From Xanthobacteraceae bacterium (GTDB lineage Bacteria > Pseudomonadota > Alphaproteobacteria > Rhizobiales > Xanthobacteraceae), in the NCBI GenBank assembly GCA_019454205.1, contig CP075369.1, positions 2,170,001 through 2,234,000 on the forward strand: 64,000 bases of DNA, written 5' to 3'. Below, piece by piece: positions 8,916 through 18,650 of the stretch. The notes under the pieces were generated by a model that saw nothing but the letters and a program-made list of their open reading frames with translations, did not search any database and was not told the origin of the DNA. The first letter of the stretch is position 1; the number at the start of each line of letters is the position of its first letter. Both the position numbers and the translations under genes were made by a program.

Positions 8916-10028
8916 TTATCGTGGCGCTACTCCTGCCACCTTCGACACCAGATCGGCAAGCCGTTCGGCAGCATCAAGGCGGCCCGCCTTTTTCGCGTTA
9001 CCGGCAATCGTAGCCAGCCGCGCCGGATCGCCGAACAATGCGGTCAGTTCGGTGGCGAGCCGCTCGGAGGTGAAGTCGGGTTGCCGGATCACGATGGCGC
9101 CGCCCGCCGCCGCCAGCGCGGAAGCATTGGCGAGTTGATCCTGGTCGAGTGCACCGGGCAGCGGCACGAGGATCGACGGACGCCCGATGGCGGCAAGCTC
9201 GGAGACGGTGCTCGCCCCGGAGCGGCCGATCACGAGATGTGCGTCCGCGATACGCTTCGGCAAATCGGAGAAGAACGGCGCAAGCTCGGCAGCGACATTC
9301 ATGCGCCGGTAAGCCGCGCGGGTTTCTTCGAGGTCTTCCTGCCGGCATTGCTGCACGAGAGAAATGCGCGCGCGGATCGGGTCCGGCAAATTGCCGATGG
9401 CGGCGGGCACGATCTCGCTCATCACCCGCGCCCCTTGGCTGCCGCCGAACACGACGAGTTTGAGCGGGGCATCGCCAGCGAGCACCGGGAAATCCTGCTT
9501 TGCCGCTTCCGCGACCGCTGGACGCAGCGGATTGCCGGTGAAGGTCGCCTTGTGTTCGAGCGCGCCGGTTGCGGCAGCGGGATAGCCGGTCGCAATCGCG
9601 GTCGAGAACTTCGCGAGCAGACGATTGGCTCGTCCCATCACCGCATTCGCGTCGTGGATGACGGTGGGAATGAAAAGGATTCGCGCCGCGATCATCGGCG
9701 GCAAGGTCGGATAGCCGCCGAACCCCGCGACCGCCTTCGGTTTCAACTTCAGGAGCAGAAAGATCGAACGCAGCGTGCCGATGCCAAGACGGAAAAACGT
9801 CAACGCAAGACGCAACGGATTTCCACCGCGCAATGTATCTGCGGGAACGATATGAAGGTCGCCTGCCGGAAATTTGTTCGCATAAGCTGCGGCGCGATCA
9901 TCGGTAACGAGATCGACGCGATAGCCGCGCTGTTTCAGCACGCCAGCGAGCGCTTCCGCAGGGAACAGATGCCCGCCGGTACCGCCCGCCGCCAGCAGGA
10001 TGAGCGGCGCTTTCGCGCCTTCGTTCAT
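8916..10028 (-). CDS. murG: MurG, lipid II synthase (GT28 glycosyltransferase)
   Basis: Membrane-associated transferase adding GlcNAc to lipid I. It has 370 residues in two Rossmann-like lobes. The N-terminal lobe has LAAGGTGGHLFPAEALA; the C-terminal lobe has VVFGGSQGARVMSEIVP and the donor-binding GRSGASTVSELAAIGRPSIL and PLPGALDQDQLANA. Its ATG overlaps the ftsW stop (ATGA). Confidence 0.97.
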   Translation of the reverse strand: MNEGAKAPLILLAAGGTGGHLFPAEALAGVLKQRGYRVDLVTDDRAAAYANKFPAGDLHIVPADTLRGGNPLRLALTFFRLGIGTLRSIFLLLKLKPKAVAGFGGYPTLPPMIAARILFIPTVIHDANAVMGRANRLLAKFSTAIATGYPAAATGALEHKATFTGNPLRPAVAEAAKQDFPVLAGDAPLKLVVFGGSQGARVMSEIVPAAIGNLPDPIRARISLVQQCRQEDLEETRAAYRRMNVAAELAPFFSDLPKRIADAHLVIGRSGASTVSELAAIGRPSILVPLPGALDQDQLANASALAAAGGAIVIRQPDFTSERLATELTALFGDPARLATIAGNAKKAGRLDAAERLADLVSKVAGVAPR

Positions 10029-11173
10029 GCGCGCGCGCCTTCCGCGGGCATTTCCTCGTCATAGGCGCGCAAACGCGGATGCTTGCGCGTCAGCGACAGC
10101 AACATGCCCATGCCGAAGGCGAGCGAGATTAGCGACGAACCACCATAGGAGACGAACGGCAGCGTCATGCCCTTCGACGGGATGAGATGCAGGTTCACCG
10201 CCATCGCGATCGAGGATTGCAGTGCGAACAGGATCGCGATGCCGACGATGGCGAGCCGCACGAACGGGTCTTCCTCGCGCGCGGCATGCATCAGCGAACG
10301 GATCACCACGAAAGCGAACAGCGCAACGAGGATGAGGCACAGCACGATGCCGAATTCCTCCGCGCCGACCGCGAAGATGAAGTCGGCGTGACCGTCGGGG
10401 AGAATACGCTTCACCGTGCCTTCGCCCGGCCCGCGTCCCAGCCAACCGCCGCGCAGGAACGATTCAATCGCGGTATCGATCTGGAAGGTGTCGCCGGAAG
10501 CAGGATCGAGGAAGCGATCCACGCGCTTCCTGACGTGATGAATGGTCGAATAGGCCGCGAGAAATCCGAACAGCGCCGTGCCGATCAGCCCGCCGACCCA
10601 CACCCAGCGCAGGCCCGATACGAAAAACAGCGCGCACCACGCGAGCGCGATCAAAACCGTCTGGCCGATGTCGGGCTGGCGCACGAGCAAAATCATCACC
10701 GCGATCAGCGAACCGAACGCCAGCGCGGTGGACGGCATTTCCGGATTGCGCTTGCTTTCCGAGAAAGCCCATGCGGAAAGCACGATGAACGATGGCTTCA
10801 GAAGTTCGGACGGCTGCAAGCTCACGCCGAAGATGCTGAGCCAGCGCCGCGCGCCCTTCACTTCCGCGCCGATGAACAGCGTCAGCAACACCAGCACGAA
10901 GCTGACCACGAACACGATCAGCGCCACGCGCCGGATCTGCCGCGGTGTCAGCAGCGAGGCGCCGATCATCACCGCGAATGCGGGGATCAGGTAGAACGCC
11001 TGCCGGTTCACGAAATAGAACGGATCGACGCCGAGGCGCGTCGCCAGCGGCGGGCTGGCCGCAAGCAACAGCACGATGCCGAGGAATACGATTGCCGCCA
11101 GCGCGCCGAGGAGCGTGCGGTCCACCGTCCACCACCACTCGCCGAACAGCGTGCGTTTCGCGCGCGAAACCAT
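10025..11173 (-). CDS. ftsW: FtsW, SEDS peptidoglycan polymerase of the divisome
   Basis: Polytopic inner-membrane SEDS-family glycosyltransferase that works with FtsI at the septum. The 382 residues contain about ten hydrophobic helices. Family markers are NRQAFYLIPAFAVMIGASLL in the N-terminal half, the GARRWLSIFGVSLQPSELLK block with the LQPSE motif, and the C-terminal PSKGMTLPFVSYGGSSL signature. ATG at 11173, 15 bp after murD. Confidence 0.97.
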   Translation of the reverse strand: MVSRAKRTLFGEWWWTVDRTLLGALAAIVFLGIVLLLAASPPLATRLGVDPFYFVNRQAFYLIPAFAVMIGASLLTPRQIRRVALIVFVVSFVLVLLTLFIGAEVKGARRWLSIFGVSLQPSELLKPSFIVLSAWAFSESKRNPEMPSTALAFGSLIAVMILLVRQPDIGQTVLIALAWCALFFVSGLRWVWVGGLIGTALFGFLAAYSTIHHVRKRVDRFLDPASGDTFQIDTAIESFLRGGWLGRGPGEGTVKRILPDGHADFIFAVGAEEFGIVLCLILVALFAFVVIRSLMHAAREEDPFVRLAIVGIAILFALQSSIAMAVNLHLIPSKGMTLPFVSYGGSSLISLAFGMGMLLSLTRKHPRLRAYDEEMPAEGARA

Positions 11174-11188
11174 TGAAAACCCGTCGCT

Positions 11189-12580
11189 TCAAGCCCCGGA
11201 TTTGACCATAGAAGCAACCAGTGAACGGAACGTATCTCCCCGGACCTCGAAGTTCGGGAACTGGTCGTAGGAGGCACAGGCCGGCGACAGCAGCACCACC
11301 GGATGCGCGGAATTCGAGGCTTCCGCGTCCTTGGCGGCTTCCGCAAGCGCCCGCTCCAGTGTGCCGGAGATGACGTGCGGAACCGCGCCGATCTGCCGCG
11401 CGAATGGCTCCGCCGCCTCGCCGATCAGATAGGCCTTTTTTATACGCGGGAAATATCCGGCGAGATCGGCGATGCCGCCCTCCTTCGCCTTGCCGCCCGC
11501 GATCCAGAAAATATCGGTGAAGCTCGCAAGTGCGCGAGCCGCGGCATCGGCATTGGTGGCTTTCGAGTCGTTGATGAACAGCACATTGCCCTTGCGGCCG
11601 ACTTCTTCCATCCGGTGCGCAAGGCCGGGGAAGGATTTGAGCGCGTTCGCAATCGTTTCCGGGGGAATGCCGAGCGCGCGCGTGGCGGCGAAGGCGCAGG
11701 CTGCATTCTGTGCGTTATGCGTGCCGCGCAAACTGCCGATGCCTGCAAGCGGCGCGGAGTAGAGCACGGCGCCGCCGCCCGCCAGCACGATCCGTTCGCC
11801 TTCGAGATAGATGCCATCCGAAAGCGGCCGCCGCACGGAAATGCGAACCACGCTGCCACCTGCCCGCTCCGCACGATCCGCCACCGCCGCGGATAGATTA
11901 TCGTCCACGCCGACGACCGCGGTACCGTTTGCCTGCACGCTTGCGATCAGCCGCTCCTTGATGCGCGCGTAGTTCTCCATCGTACCGTGGCGGTCGATGT
12001 GATCGGGCGAAAGATTCAGCAGCACGCCGACCGAAGGGTCGATCGACGGCGTGAGGTCGATCTGGAACGAAGAACACTCGATGACATGGATGCGCGACGG
12101 CGCGGGAGGTTCAAGCGCAAGAATAGGCGTGCCGAGATTGCCGCCGAGCGCAACCTCGCGTCCCGCGCTTTGCAGGATGTGCGCGATCAGCGCGGTGGTG
12201 GTGGATTTGCCGTTGGTGCCTGTGATCGCAACGAAAGACGCATGCGGCGCTATCGCGCGACGCTCGCGGCAAAACAACTCGATGTCGCCGATCACCTCGA
12301 CGGCGTTGTTGCGGGCGAGGCCGACCGTCCAGTGCGGCACCGGATGCGTCAGCGGCACGCCCGGCGCAAGGATCAGCGCGCTAATCCCGCTCCAGTCTGC
12401 TTCGCGCAAATCCTGCGTAGGAATGTTGCGCGCCTGCGCTTTCGCGACGCTCGAAGGCGTATCGTCCCACGCGATCACGTTCGCGCTGCCGGCACGCAGG
12501 GCTTCGCAGGTGGCGAGACCACTCGCACCAAGACCGAACACCGCAACCGTGCGGTCCCGGAATGTCGTGACGGGAGTCAT
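11189..12580 (-). CDS. murD: MurD, UDP-N-acetylmuramoylalanine--D-glutamate ligase
   Basis: Cytoplasmic ATP-dependent ligase adding D-Glu. The 463 residues are family-typical. It opens with VFGLGASGLATCEAL (UDP domain), then ITGTNGKSTTTALIAHIL (P-loop), LNLSPDHIDRHGTMENY and NDSKATNADAAARAL (start of the C-terminal domain). It ends with LSPACASYDQFPNFEVRG, characteristic of MurD. Four bases separate it from mraY. Confidence 0.97.
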   Translation of the reverse strand: MTPVTTFRDRTVAVFGLGASGLATCEALRAGSANVIAWDDTPSSVAKAQARNIPTQDLREADWSGISALILAPGVPLTHPVPHWTVGLARNNAVEVIGDIELFCRERRAIAPHASFVAITGTNGKSTTTALIAHILQSAGREVALGGNLGTPILALEPPAPSRIHVIECSSFQIDLTPSIDPSVGVLLNLSPDHIDRHGTMENYARIKERLIASVQANGTAVVGVDDNLSAAVADRAERAGGSVVRISVRRPLSDGIYLEGERIVLAGGGAVLYSAPLAGIGSLRGTHNAQNAACAFAATRALGIPPETIANALKSFPGLAHRMEEVGRKGNVLFINDSKATNADAAARALASFTDIFWIAGGKAKEGGIADLAGYFPRIKKAYLIGEAAEPFARQIGAVPHVISGTLERALAEAAKDAEASNSAHPVVLLSPACASYDQFPNFEVRGDTFRSLVASMVKSGA

Positions 12581-12584
12581 CCGC

Positions 12585-13667
12585 TCAGCGCAGCTTGAGG
12601 GTGGAAAGACCGATCAGCGCCAGCACCACTGCAACGATCCAGAAGCGGATCACGACCTGCGCCTCGGTCCAGCCGAGCTGCTCGAAGTGATGATGGATCG
12701 GCGCCATCTTGAACACGCGCTTGCCGGTGAGCTTGAACGAGATCACCTGCACGATGACCGAGATTGCTTCGAGCACGAACAGTCCGCCGATCACCGCGAG
12801 CACGATCTCGTGCTTGGTGGCGACCGCAATCGTCGCGAGTAGCGCGCCGAGCGAGAGCGAGCCGGTGTCGCCCATGAAAATCTGCGCGGGCGGCGCGTTG
12901 AACCACAGGAAGCCGAGACCCGCGCCGATCACCGCGCCGCAGATCACCGCGAGTTCACCCGCGCGCGGCACGTGCTGGATTTGCAGGTAGCCCGCGAACA
13001 CGGCGTTGCCGACAAGATAAGCGATCAGCGCGAAGCTCGCGGCCGCGATCATCACCGGCACGATGGCGAGGCCGTCGAGGCCGTCGGTAAGGTTCACCGC
13101 ATTGCCGCCGCCGACAATGACGAACGCGCCGAACAACAGGATGCCCCAGCCGAGCGGAACGAAAAAATCCTTCAGAAACGGCACCGCCACCGAATAGGCG
13201 AGGTTCGGCTGCGAGATGCGCGTAATCGCATAGACCGCGATCATCGCAATCACGACTTCGAGCACGATGCGCGCGCGCCCCGAAAGGCCGCCATGCGTCT
13301 GGCGCTTCACCTTCAGGTAGTCGTCGTAGAAACCGATTGTGCCGAACGAGACCGTCACGCCAAGCACGACCCAGACATAAAGGTTCGAGAGGTTGGCCCA
13401 CAGCAGCGTCGAGACGATGAGGCCGGAGAGGATCATCAGCCCGCCCATGGTGGGCGTGCCCTTCTTCGAAAGGTGCGATTGCGGTCCGTCGCTGCGGATC
13501 GGCTGGCCCTTGCCCTGCTTGATGCGAAGCTGCGCGATGATGCCGGGCCCGAACAGGAACACGAACAACAGCGCGGTCACCACCGCGCCGCCGGTGCGGA
13601 AGGTGATGTAGCGGAAGACGTTAAAGCCGGGGATCGTGTCGGAAAACTGCGCGAGCCAGTAAAACAA
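12585..13667 (-). CDS. mraY: MraY, phospho-MurNAc-pentapeptide translocase (TTG start)
   Basis: Ten-helix membrane enzyme that makes lipid I from UDP-MurNAc-pentapeptide and undecaprenyl phosphate. The 360 residues match the family. Motifs are KKGTPTMGGLMIL, the YDDYLKVKRQTHGGLSGRAR catalytic Asp block, NAVNLTDGLDGLAI, FMGDTGSLSLGAL and APIHHHFEQLGWTEAQVV. The start codon at 13665-13667 is TTG, preceded by an AGGGAGA ribosome-binding site at suitable spacing; this start matches the family N-terminus (FYWLAQF), so it is not a truncated call. Confidence 0.97.
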   Translation of the reverse strand: MFYWLAQFSDTIPGFNVFRYITFRTGGAVVTALLFVFLFGPGIIAQLRIKQGKGQPIRSDGPQSHLSKKGTPTMGGLMILSGLIVSTLLWANLSNLYVWVVLGVTVSFGTIGFYDDYLKVKRQTHGGLSGRARIVLEVVIAMIAVYAITRISQPNLAYSVAVPFLKDFFVPLGWGILLFGAFVIVGGGNAVNLTDGLDGLAIVPVMIAAASFALIAYLVGNAVFAGYLQIQHVPRAGELAVICGAVIGAGLGFLWFNAPPAQIFMGDTGSLSLGALLATIAVATKHEIVLAVIGGLFVLEAISVIVQVISFKLTGKRVFKMAPIHHHFEQLGWTEAQVVIRFWIVAVVLALIGLSTLKLR

Positions 13668-13678
13668 CTTGTCTCTCC

Positions 13679-15112
13679 CTAGGCCGATACTTTTGCCGGC
13701 ATGCCGAATTTCTGCGCAATGCTGGCCGCAAGCGGCCCCATGCGGCTGCCGTTCGATCCCTTGACCATAATCGCATCCCCGCCGCGCAGGGCAGAAATCA
13801 CATCCGGTTCAAGTTCGGCGGCGCTCTCCGCATAGCCGCCGCGCTGTCCGGGGGAAAGGGCATCCCACAGCGAACGCATCAAAGGCCCGGAACAGAACAC
13901 AAGATCGATTCCGCCATTGGCCAGAGGTGCGGCAAGCCCGGCATGGAGCGCCGGCCCTTCCTCTCCGAGTTCCAACATATCGCCGAGCACCGCGATCCTG
14001 CGCCCGCCGTTACCCAGCGGCGCGCGGGAAAGCACCTCGATTGCCGCGCGCATGGAAGCGGGATTGGCGTTGTAGCTCTCGTCGATCAGCAAGCCGGAGC
14101 CGCCCGGAAGCTGCAGCGGCACGCGGCGGCCGCGGCCCTGCGGCGGCGTGTAATCGCCGAGCGCGAGCGCGGCCTTCGCGAGATCAGCGCCCATGAGTTT
14201 CACGGCCGCCAGCACGGCGAGCGCATTCATCACCAGATGCTTGCCGGGCGCGCCGAGCTTGAACATCACCTCGTCGCCGAGAACGAGTGCGTGCGCGGCG
14301 CTCGCATCTTCCTTCAGCGCGACATCGAGCAGCCGCACGTCGGCGCTTTCGTGTTCGCCGAAAGAAAGAACATGGCCCGCCTTCGCGCGCTTCGCTGATT
14401 CCGCGAGCCGCGCGTATTGCGGATTGTCGCGATAAAGCAACACCGCGCCGCCCGGCTCCAGTCCCAGAAAGATTTCCGCCTTCGCATCGGCAATCGCCTC
14501 AATGCCGGAGAAATGCTCCAGATGCACCGGCTCGACGGTCGTGACGATCGCGACATGCGGACGAACCATCTTCACCAGCGGTTCGATCTCGCCCGCGTGG
14601 TTCATCCCGATTTCGAAGACGCCGAACTTCACCGCTTCCGGCAAACGCGAAAGCGACAGCGGCACGCCCCAGTGATTGTTGAACGAGGCGGCAGATGCGT
14701 GCACTTCGCCGCTCGCGCCAAGCGCGATGCGTAGCGCTTCCTTGGTGCTGGTCTTGCCCACAGAGCCGGTGACGGCGACAATCTTCGCCCCCGAACGCGC
14801 GCGCGCGGCAACGCCCGCATTGCGCAGCGCTTCCAGCGTATTGTTCACGACAATCAATCGTGCATTTGAAGGTTGCTTCGCCGCGAACGCTTCTTCGACC
14901 ACCGCAACGGAAGCACCGCGCTCCAGCGCGGCGTTCGCATATTCATGGCCGTCGAGGCGGTCGCCCCTGATGGCGAAGAACGCCTCGCCGGGAGCGATGC
15001 TCCGCGTGTCGATGGAAATGCCGGTAACCGCCTCTGCGCCGCTCATGCCACGCAAAGTGCCGCGCGCGGCATCCGTCAGCTTGCCGGTCGTCCAAAGCGG
15101 TTGCGCGCTCAT
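13679..15112 (-). CDS. murF: MurF, UDP-MurNAc-tripeptide--D-Ala-D-Ala ligase
   Basis: Completes the UDP-MurNAc-pentapeptide by adding the D-Ala-D-Ala made by Ddl. The 477 residues have the MurF order: an N-terminal substrate domain (ISIDTRSIAPGEAFFAIRG), the P-loop VTGSVGKTSTKEALRIAL, the ATP-domain segment FEIGMNHAGEIEPL, and the C-terminal start DESYNANPASMRAAIEVL. It overlaps the murE stop (ATGA) and lies 11 bp before mraY. Confidence 0.97.
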   Translation of the reverse strand: MSAQPLWTTGKLTDAARGTLRGMSGAEAVTGISIDTRSIAPGEAFFAIRGDRLDGHEYANAALERGASVAVVEEAFAAKQPSNARLIVVNNTLEALRNAGVAARARSGAKIVAVTGSVGKTSTKEALRIALGASGEVHASAASFNNHWGVPLSLSRLPEAVKFGVFEIGMNHAGEIEPLVKMVRPHVAIVTTVEPVHLEHFSGIEAIADAKAEIFLGLEPGGAVLLYRDNPQYARLAESAKRAKAGHVLSFGEHESADVRLLDVALKEDASAAHALVLGDEVMFKLGAPGKHLVMNALAVLAAVKLMGADLAKAALALGDYTPPQGRGRRVPLQLPGGSGLLIDESYNANPASMRAAIEVLSRAPLGNGGRRIAVLGDMLELGEEGPALHAGLAAPLANGGIDLVFCSGPLMRSLWDALSPGQRGGYAESAAELEPDVISALRGGDAIMVKGSNGSRMGPLAASIAQKFGMPAKVSA

Positions 15113-16548
15113 TGCCCCTCAAGCGCGGCCTTGACCGCAGCGTGATCCGTAAACGGTATGGTCCGGTCGCGCAGGATTTGGCCGCTTTCGTGACCTTTCC
15201 CGGCGACGAGCAACACGTCACCATCTTTCAGCGCGCACACCGCCGTCTTGATCGCTTCCATGCGGTCGCCGATCTCGATGGCGTCCGGCGCGGCGGCGAG
15301 AATCGCGCTGCGGATCAACGCCGGGTCTTCGCTGCGCGGATTGTCGTCGGTGACATAGACGATGTCCGCATGTTTCGCGGCAGCCGCCCCCATCAGCGGG
15401 CGCTTGCCCGGATCGCGGTCCCCGCCCGCACCCAGCACCACCGCGAGCTTACCCTTCACATAGGGCCGCAACGCGCGCAGCGCGATCTCGACCGCATCCG
15501 GCGTATGCGCGTAATCGACGAAGATCGGCGCGTTGTTCTTCTTGCCCGCCAGTTCGAGGCGGCCGGAAGCGCCTTTGAGGTTCTCCAGCGCCGCCAAAAC
15601 CGCGCCCGGCTCCGAGCCGGTTGCGATGGCAAGGCCGGCCGCGACCAGCGCGTTGGAAACCTGAAACGCACCGACCAGCGGAAGCGTGACGCTATACGGT
15701 TTCTTGTTCGCAGAAATTTCGAGCCGCTGCTCGAAGCCATTATTCGTGGCCGAAACCAGTTTGAGATTCTCGCCCGCGCGTCCCACGGTGAAAATCCGCA
15801 AGCCCCGCGCCTTCGCGGCTTCAACAAACTTCGCCGCTTCGTCCTCGTCGGCATCGACAATGGCCGCCGTGCCTGCAGGTAACAGCGTATCGAACAGCCG
15901 CAGCTTCGCCGCGCGGTAATCGTCGAACGTCCGGTGATAATCGAGATGATCACGCGTCAGGTTCGTGAACGCCCCCGCCGAAAGCCGCACACCGTCGAGC
16001 CGCTTCTGGTCGAGACCGTGCGACGACGCCTCCATCGCCATGTGGGTCACGCCTTCGCCCGCGAGGCGGTCGAGCAGTTTGTGGAGGCCGACCGGATCGG
16101 GCGTGGTCAGGCTGCCGGATGTTTCACCCTTCGGCGTAACGAGGCCGACCGTGCCGACGCTTGCAGCCTGTTCGCCAAGCGCGGTCCAGATCTGGCGCAC
16201 GAAGGAAGCAACGGACGTTTTCCCGTTCGTACCGGTAACCGCGACAATCGTTGCCGGCTGGCGCGGAAAAAACTTCGCGGCAGCAAGCGCAAGCGCGCGG
16301 CGCACGTCCACAACTTTCATATAACGATCAGCGGGAATATGCGCGGGGCGCTCCGCCTCTCCGACGATGATGCCCGCACCTTTTGCCAGCGCGTCGGCGG
16401 CGAACTGCATGCCGTCCGCCTTCGCTCCCGGCACGGCAAAGAACGCGAACCCACGCTCCACCGCGCGGCTATCTGCAGTAATGCCGCTCACGCGAATATC
16501 GGGCGCTTCCGCGCCGGTCAGGTCTCGCAGGGAATGCGTGGCAGCCAT
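15109..16548 (-). CDS. murE: MurE, UDP-MurNAc-L-Ala-D-Glu--meso-DAP ligase
   Basis: Adds meso-diaminopimelate to the stem peptide. The 479 residues include VSGITADSRAVERGFAFFA (UDP domain), VTGTNGKTSVASFVRQIW (P-loop), TNLTRDHLDYH and VFVDYAHTPDAVE-like FVDYAHTPDAVEIAL. The TDDNPRSEDP motif with the DNPR signature marks meso-DAP rather than L-Lys specificity. It lies 24 bp downstream of ftsI. Confidence 0.97.
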   Translation of the reverse strand: MAATHSLRDLTGAEAPDIRVSGITADSRAVERGFAFFAVPGAKADGMQFAADALAKGAGIIVGEAERPAHIPADRYMKVVDVRRALALAAAKFFPRQPATIVAVTGTNGKTSVASFVRQIWTALGEQAASVGTVGLVTPKGETSGSLTTPDPVGLHKLLDRLAGEGVTHMAMEASSHGLDQKRLDGVRLSAGAFTNLTRDHLDYHRTFDDYRAAKLRLFDTLLPAGTAAIVDADEDEAAKFVEAAKARGLRIFTVGRAGENLKLVSATNNGFEQRLEISANKKPYSVTLPLVGAFQVSNALVAAGLAIATGSEPGAVLAALENLKGASGRLELAGKKNNAPIFVDYAHTPDAVEIALRALRPYVKGKLAVVLGAGGDRDPGKRPLMGAAAAKHADIVYVTDDNPRSEDPALIRSAILAAAPDAIEIGDRMEAIKTAVCALKDGDVLLVAGKGHESGQILRDRTIPFTDHAAVKAALEGQ

Positions 16549-16572
16549 CCGATTCTCCGGCTGACGCCCACT

Positions 16573-18282
16573 TTAATTCGATGCGTTGCGCGTCGAAAGC
16601 AGCGATTGAGCGGCCGGAAGATTCTGCCTTGGCTCAACGCCGAGCAGCGGCGCAATGCGCTGGATGATCCTGCCTGCGACCGGAGCGGCATTGAGGCCGG
16701 CGGTCGCGGCGGGCGCACCCGCTTCCTTCTTCGGTTCGTCGAGCATGACGAGAACCAGATAGCGCGGCTTATCGGACGGGAACACGCCCATGAACGCAGT
16801 CATCAGCTTGTTCTTGTCGTAGCGCCCGCCGTTCACTTTCTCGGACGTGCCGGTCTTGCCGCCGACCAGATAGCCTTCGACATCCGCGCGGCGGCCGCTG
16901 CCCTTCTCGACATTGAGACGGAGCAGATAGCGCATCGCATCGCTGGTGCTCTGGCGGATCACGCGCGTACCGAGGTCGCGCGCTTCCTTCTCGGTGCGCT
17001 TCATGAAGGTCGGGGGAATGAGATAGCCGCCGTTTACCAGCGCGGCGGTCGCCATCACTGCCTGCAACGGCGAAACCGAAAGCCCGTGTCCGAACGCGAT
17101 GGTAACGGTGTTGATCTCGCCCCAGTTCTTCGGCACCAGCGGCGCAGCGCTTTCAGGCAACTCGGTACGCAGCCGGTCGAGCAGACCCAGCTTCTTCAGG
17201 AATGCCTTATGTCCATCGACGCCGACGGCGAGCGCGATGCGCGCCGAACCGATGTTCGACGAATAAGTGAATACTTCCGGCAGCGTCAGCACTCGGCGCT
17301 GCGGATGGAAGTCGTGGATCGTGTGCCGGCCGTATTTCAGCGGCTGCGTCGCGTCGAAACTGGAGTTGAGCGTGGCGCGGCCGGAATCGAGCGCCATCGC
17401 GATGGTGAGCGCCTTGAAGGTCGAACCCATCTCGAACACGCCGGTCATCAGGCGGTTGAAGCGGTTCTTGTCCTTCGGCGAACCGGGAAGGTTCGGGTCG
17501 AAGTCGGGCAGCGAGACCATCGAAACGATCTCGCCGGTATTCACGTCGAGCACGATGGCGTTCGCGGCCTGCGCCTGAAAGCGCTTCAGCGCCGTCAGCA
17601 ATTCGTCGCGCACCGCCTGCTGCACGTCGAGATCAAGCGCGATCTCGACCGGCGCGAGATTGTGGTTCGTCGCGAGGCCCGCGAGATGCAGCGCGCTTAA
17701 ACCCCGCGCGTCGATCCACTTCTCCAGACCCGCAATGCCCTGATTATCGACGTTCACCTGCCCCAGCACATGCGAGGCGAGCGGACCATTGTGATAGACG
17801 CGCTTGTATTCCTTCAGGAAGCCGATACCCGGCAAACCGAGGCGATGCACCGCGCGTTGCTGGTCGGCAGAGATTTCACGCCGCAGCCACGCGAAGTAGC
17901 GCTTCGAGCGCAGCCGCGCGCGCACTTCGTGAATGTCGAGATCGGGCAGCGTCCTGGTAAGCAGTTCCGCCGCCTCGTCCACGTCGATGATGCGCTTCGG
18001 CTCTGCGAACAGCGACGGCGTGCGCACGTCGGACGCAATCAGGCGTCCCTTGCGGTCGTAAACGTCAGGGCGCGCCTGCGCGACCGCTTCCGCGGTGCGC
18101 TGGCGTTGCGCCGCGCTTGCCTCGCGCGTGACGCCGAGATGGATGAGACGTCCCGCGATCACGGCATAGACGCAGACGAACATCGCGATCAGCAACACGA
18201 TCCGCTTGCGGGCAACGCCCGTGCCGCTGTCGCGCATGCTGAGATGGCGAAGGAAATGCCGGATACCGTTCATGTTACGCAT
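16573..18282 (-). CDS. ftsI: FtsI/PBP3, septal peptidoglycan transpeptidase
   Basis: Class B penicillin-binding protein that cross-links septal peptidoglycan with FtsW. I start it at ATG 18282, which forms TAATG with the ftsL stop and gives 569 residues; the longer frame to 18414 lies inside ftsL and reads as low-complexity Arg-rich sequence. One N-terminal membrane helix (RKRIVLLIAMFVCVYAVIA) precedes the PBP dimerisation domain. The catalytic motifs are STFK (in MGSTFKALTIAM), SSN (in YSSNIGSARIAL) and KTG (in VGGKTGTSEKVNGG). Confidence 0.96.
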   Translation of the reverse strand: MRNMNGIRHFLRHLSMRDSGTGVARKRIVLLIAMFVCVYAVIAGRLIHLGVTREASAAQRQRTAEAVAQARPDVYDRKGRLIASDVRTPSLFAEPKRIIDVDEAAELLTRTLPDLDIHEVRARLRSKRYFAWLRREISADQQRAVHRLGLPGIGFLKEYKRVYHNGPLASHVLGQVNVDNQGIAGLEKWIDARGLSALHLAGLATNHNLAPVEIALDLDVQQAVRDELLTALKRFQAQAANAIVLDVNTGEIVSMVSLPDFDPNLPGSPKDKNRFNRLMTGVFEMGSTFKALTIAMALDSGRATLNSSFDATQPLKYGRHTIHDFHPQRRVLTLPEVFTYSSNIGSARIALAVGVDGHKAFLKKLGLLDRLRTELPESAAPLVPKNWGEINTVTIAFGHGLSVSPLQAVMATAALVNGGYLIPPTFMKRTEKEARDLGTRVIRQSTSDAMRYLLRLNVEKGSGRRADVEGYLVGGKTGTSEKVNGGRYDKNKLMTAFMGVFPSDKPRYLVLVMLDEPKKEAGAPAATAGLNAAPVAGRIIQRIAPLLGVEPRQNLPAAQSLLSTRNASN

Positions 18283-18650
18283 TACTGCTGCACCGATCCG
18301 GTGGGTACTTCGTCGGGTTGCGGGGTTTCGCCGGGAAGCGTTTGCAGGATGTTGCCGATCGGATCGGCGGGCTTCGGCCGTTCCGGCAAGGTCGCGACCC
18401 ATCCGAAACGCCACGGGTCGATCGGCTTCATTTTAAGGTGACGCTCGGCCAGCGCCTGAATGCGGTCGGGCGAGGACAGCTTGCCCCATTCCGCGCGCGC
18501 ACTCGCGATCATGTCCCGCTCGCGCGCGATTTCATTGCGCAGCTTCTGCGCCTGCTGCGCTTCGGCTGTCGCGTCATACTTGATGTCGTAGACATAGGCC
18601 GCCGAGCCGACCAGTCCCATCACCAGCATCACATGGAGAAGCCGAAGCAT
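18282..18650 (-). CDS. ftsL: FtsL, bitopic divisome protein
   Basis: Small membrane protein (122 residues) that partners FtsQ and FtsB in the divisome. It has an N-terminal membrane helix (LLHVMLVMGLVGSAAYVY), then a short coiled coil (AQQAQKLRNEIARERDMIAS) with the conserved WGKLSSPDRIQALAERHLKM block and a Pro-rich tail. Identification rests on this architecture plus the position between rsmH and ftsI, because FtsL sequences are poorly conserved. Its ATG shares one base with the rsmH stop. Confidence 0.92.
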   Translation of the reverse strand: MLRLLHVMLVMGLVGSAAYVYDIKYDATAEAQQAQKLRNEIARERDMIASARAEWGKLSSPDRIQALAERHLKMKPIDPWRFGWVATLPERPKPADPIGNILQTLPGETPQPDEVPTGSVQQ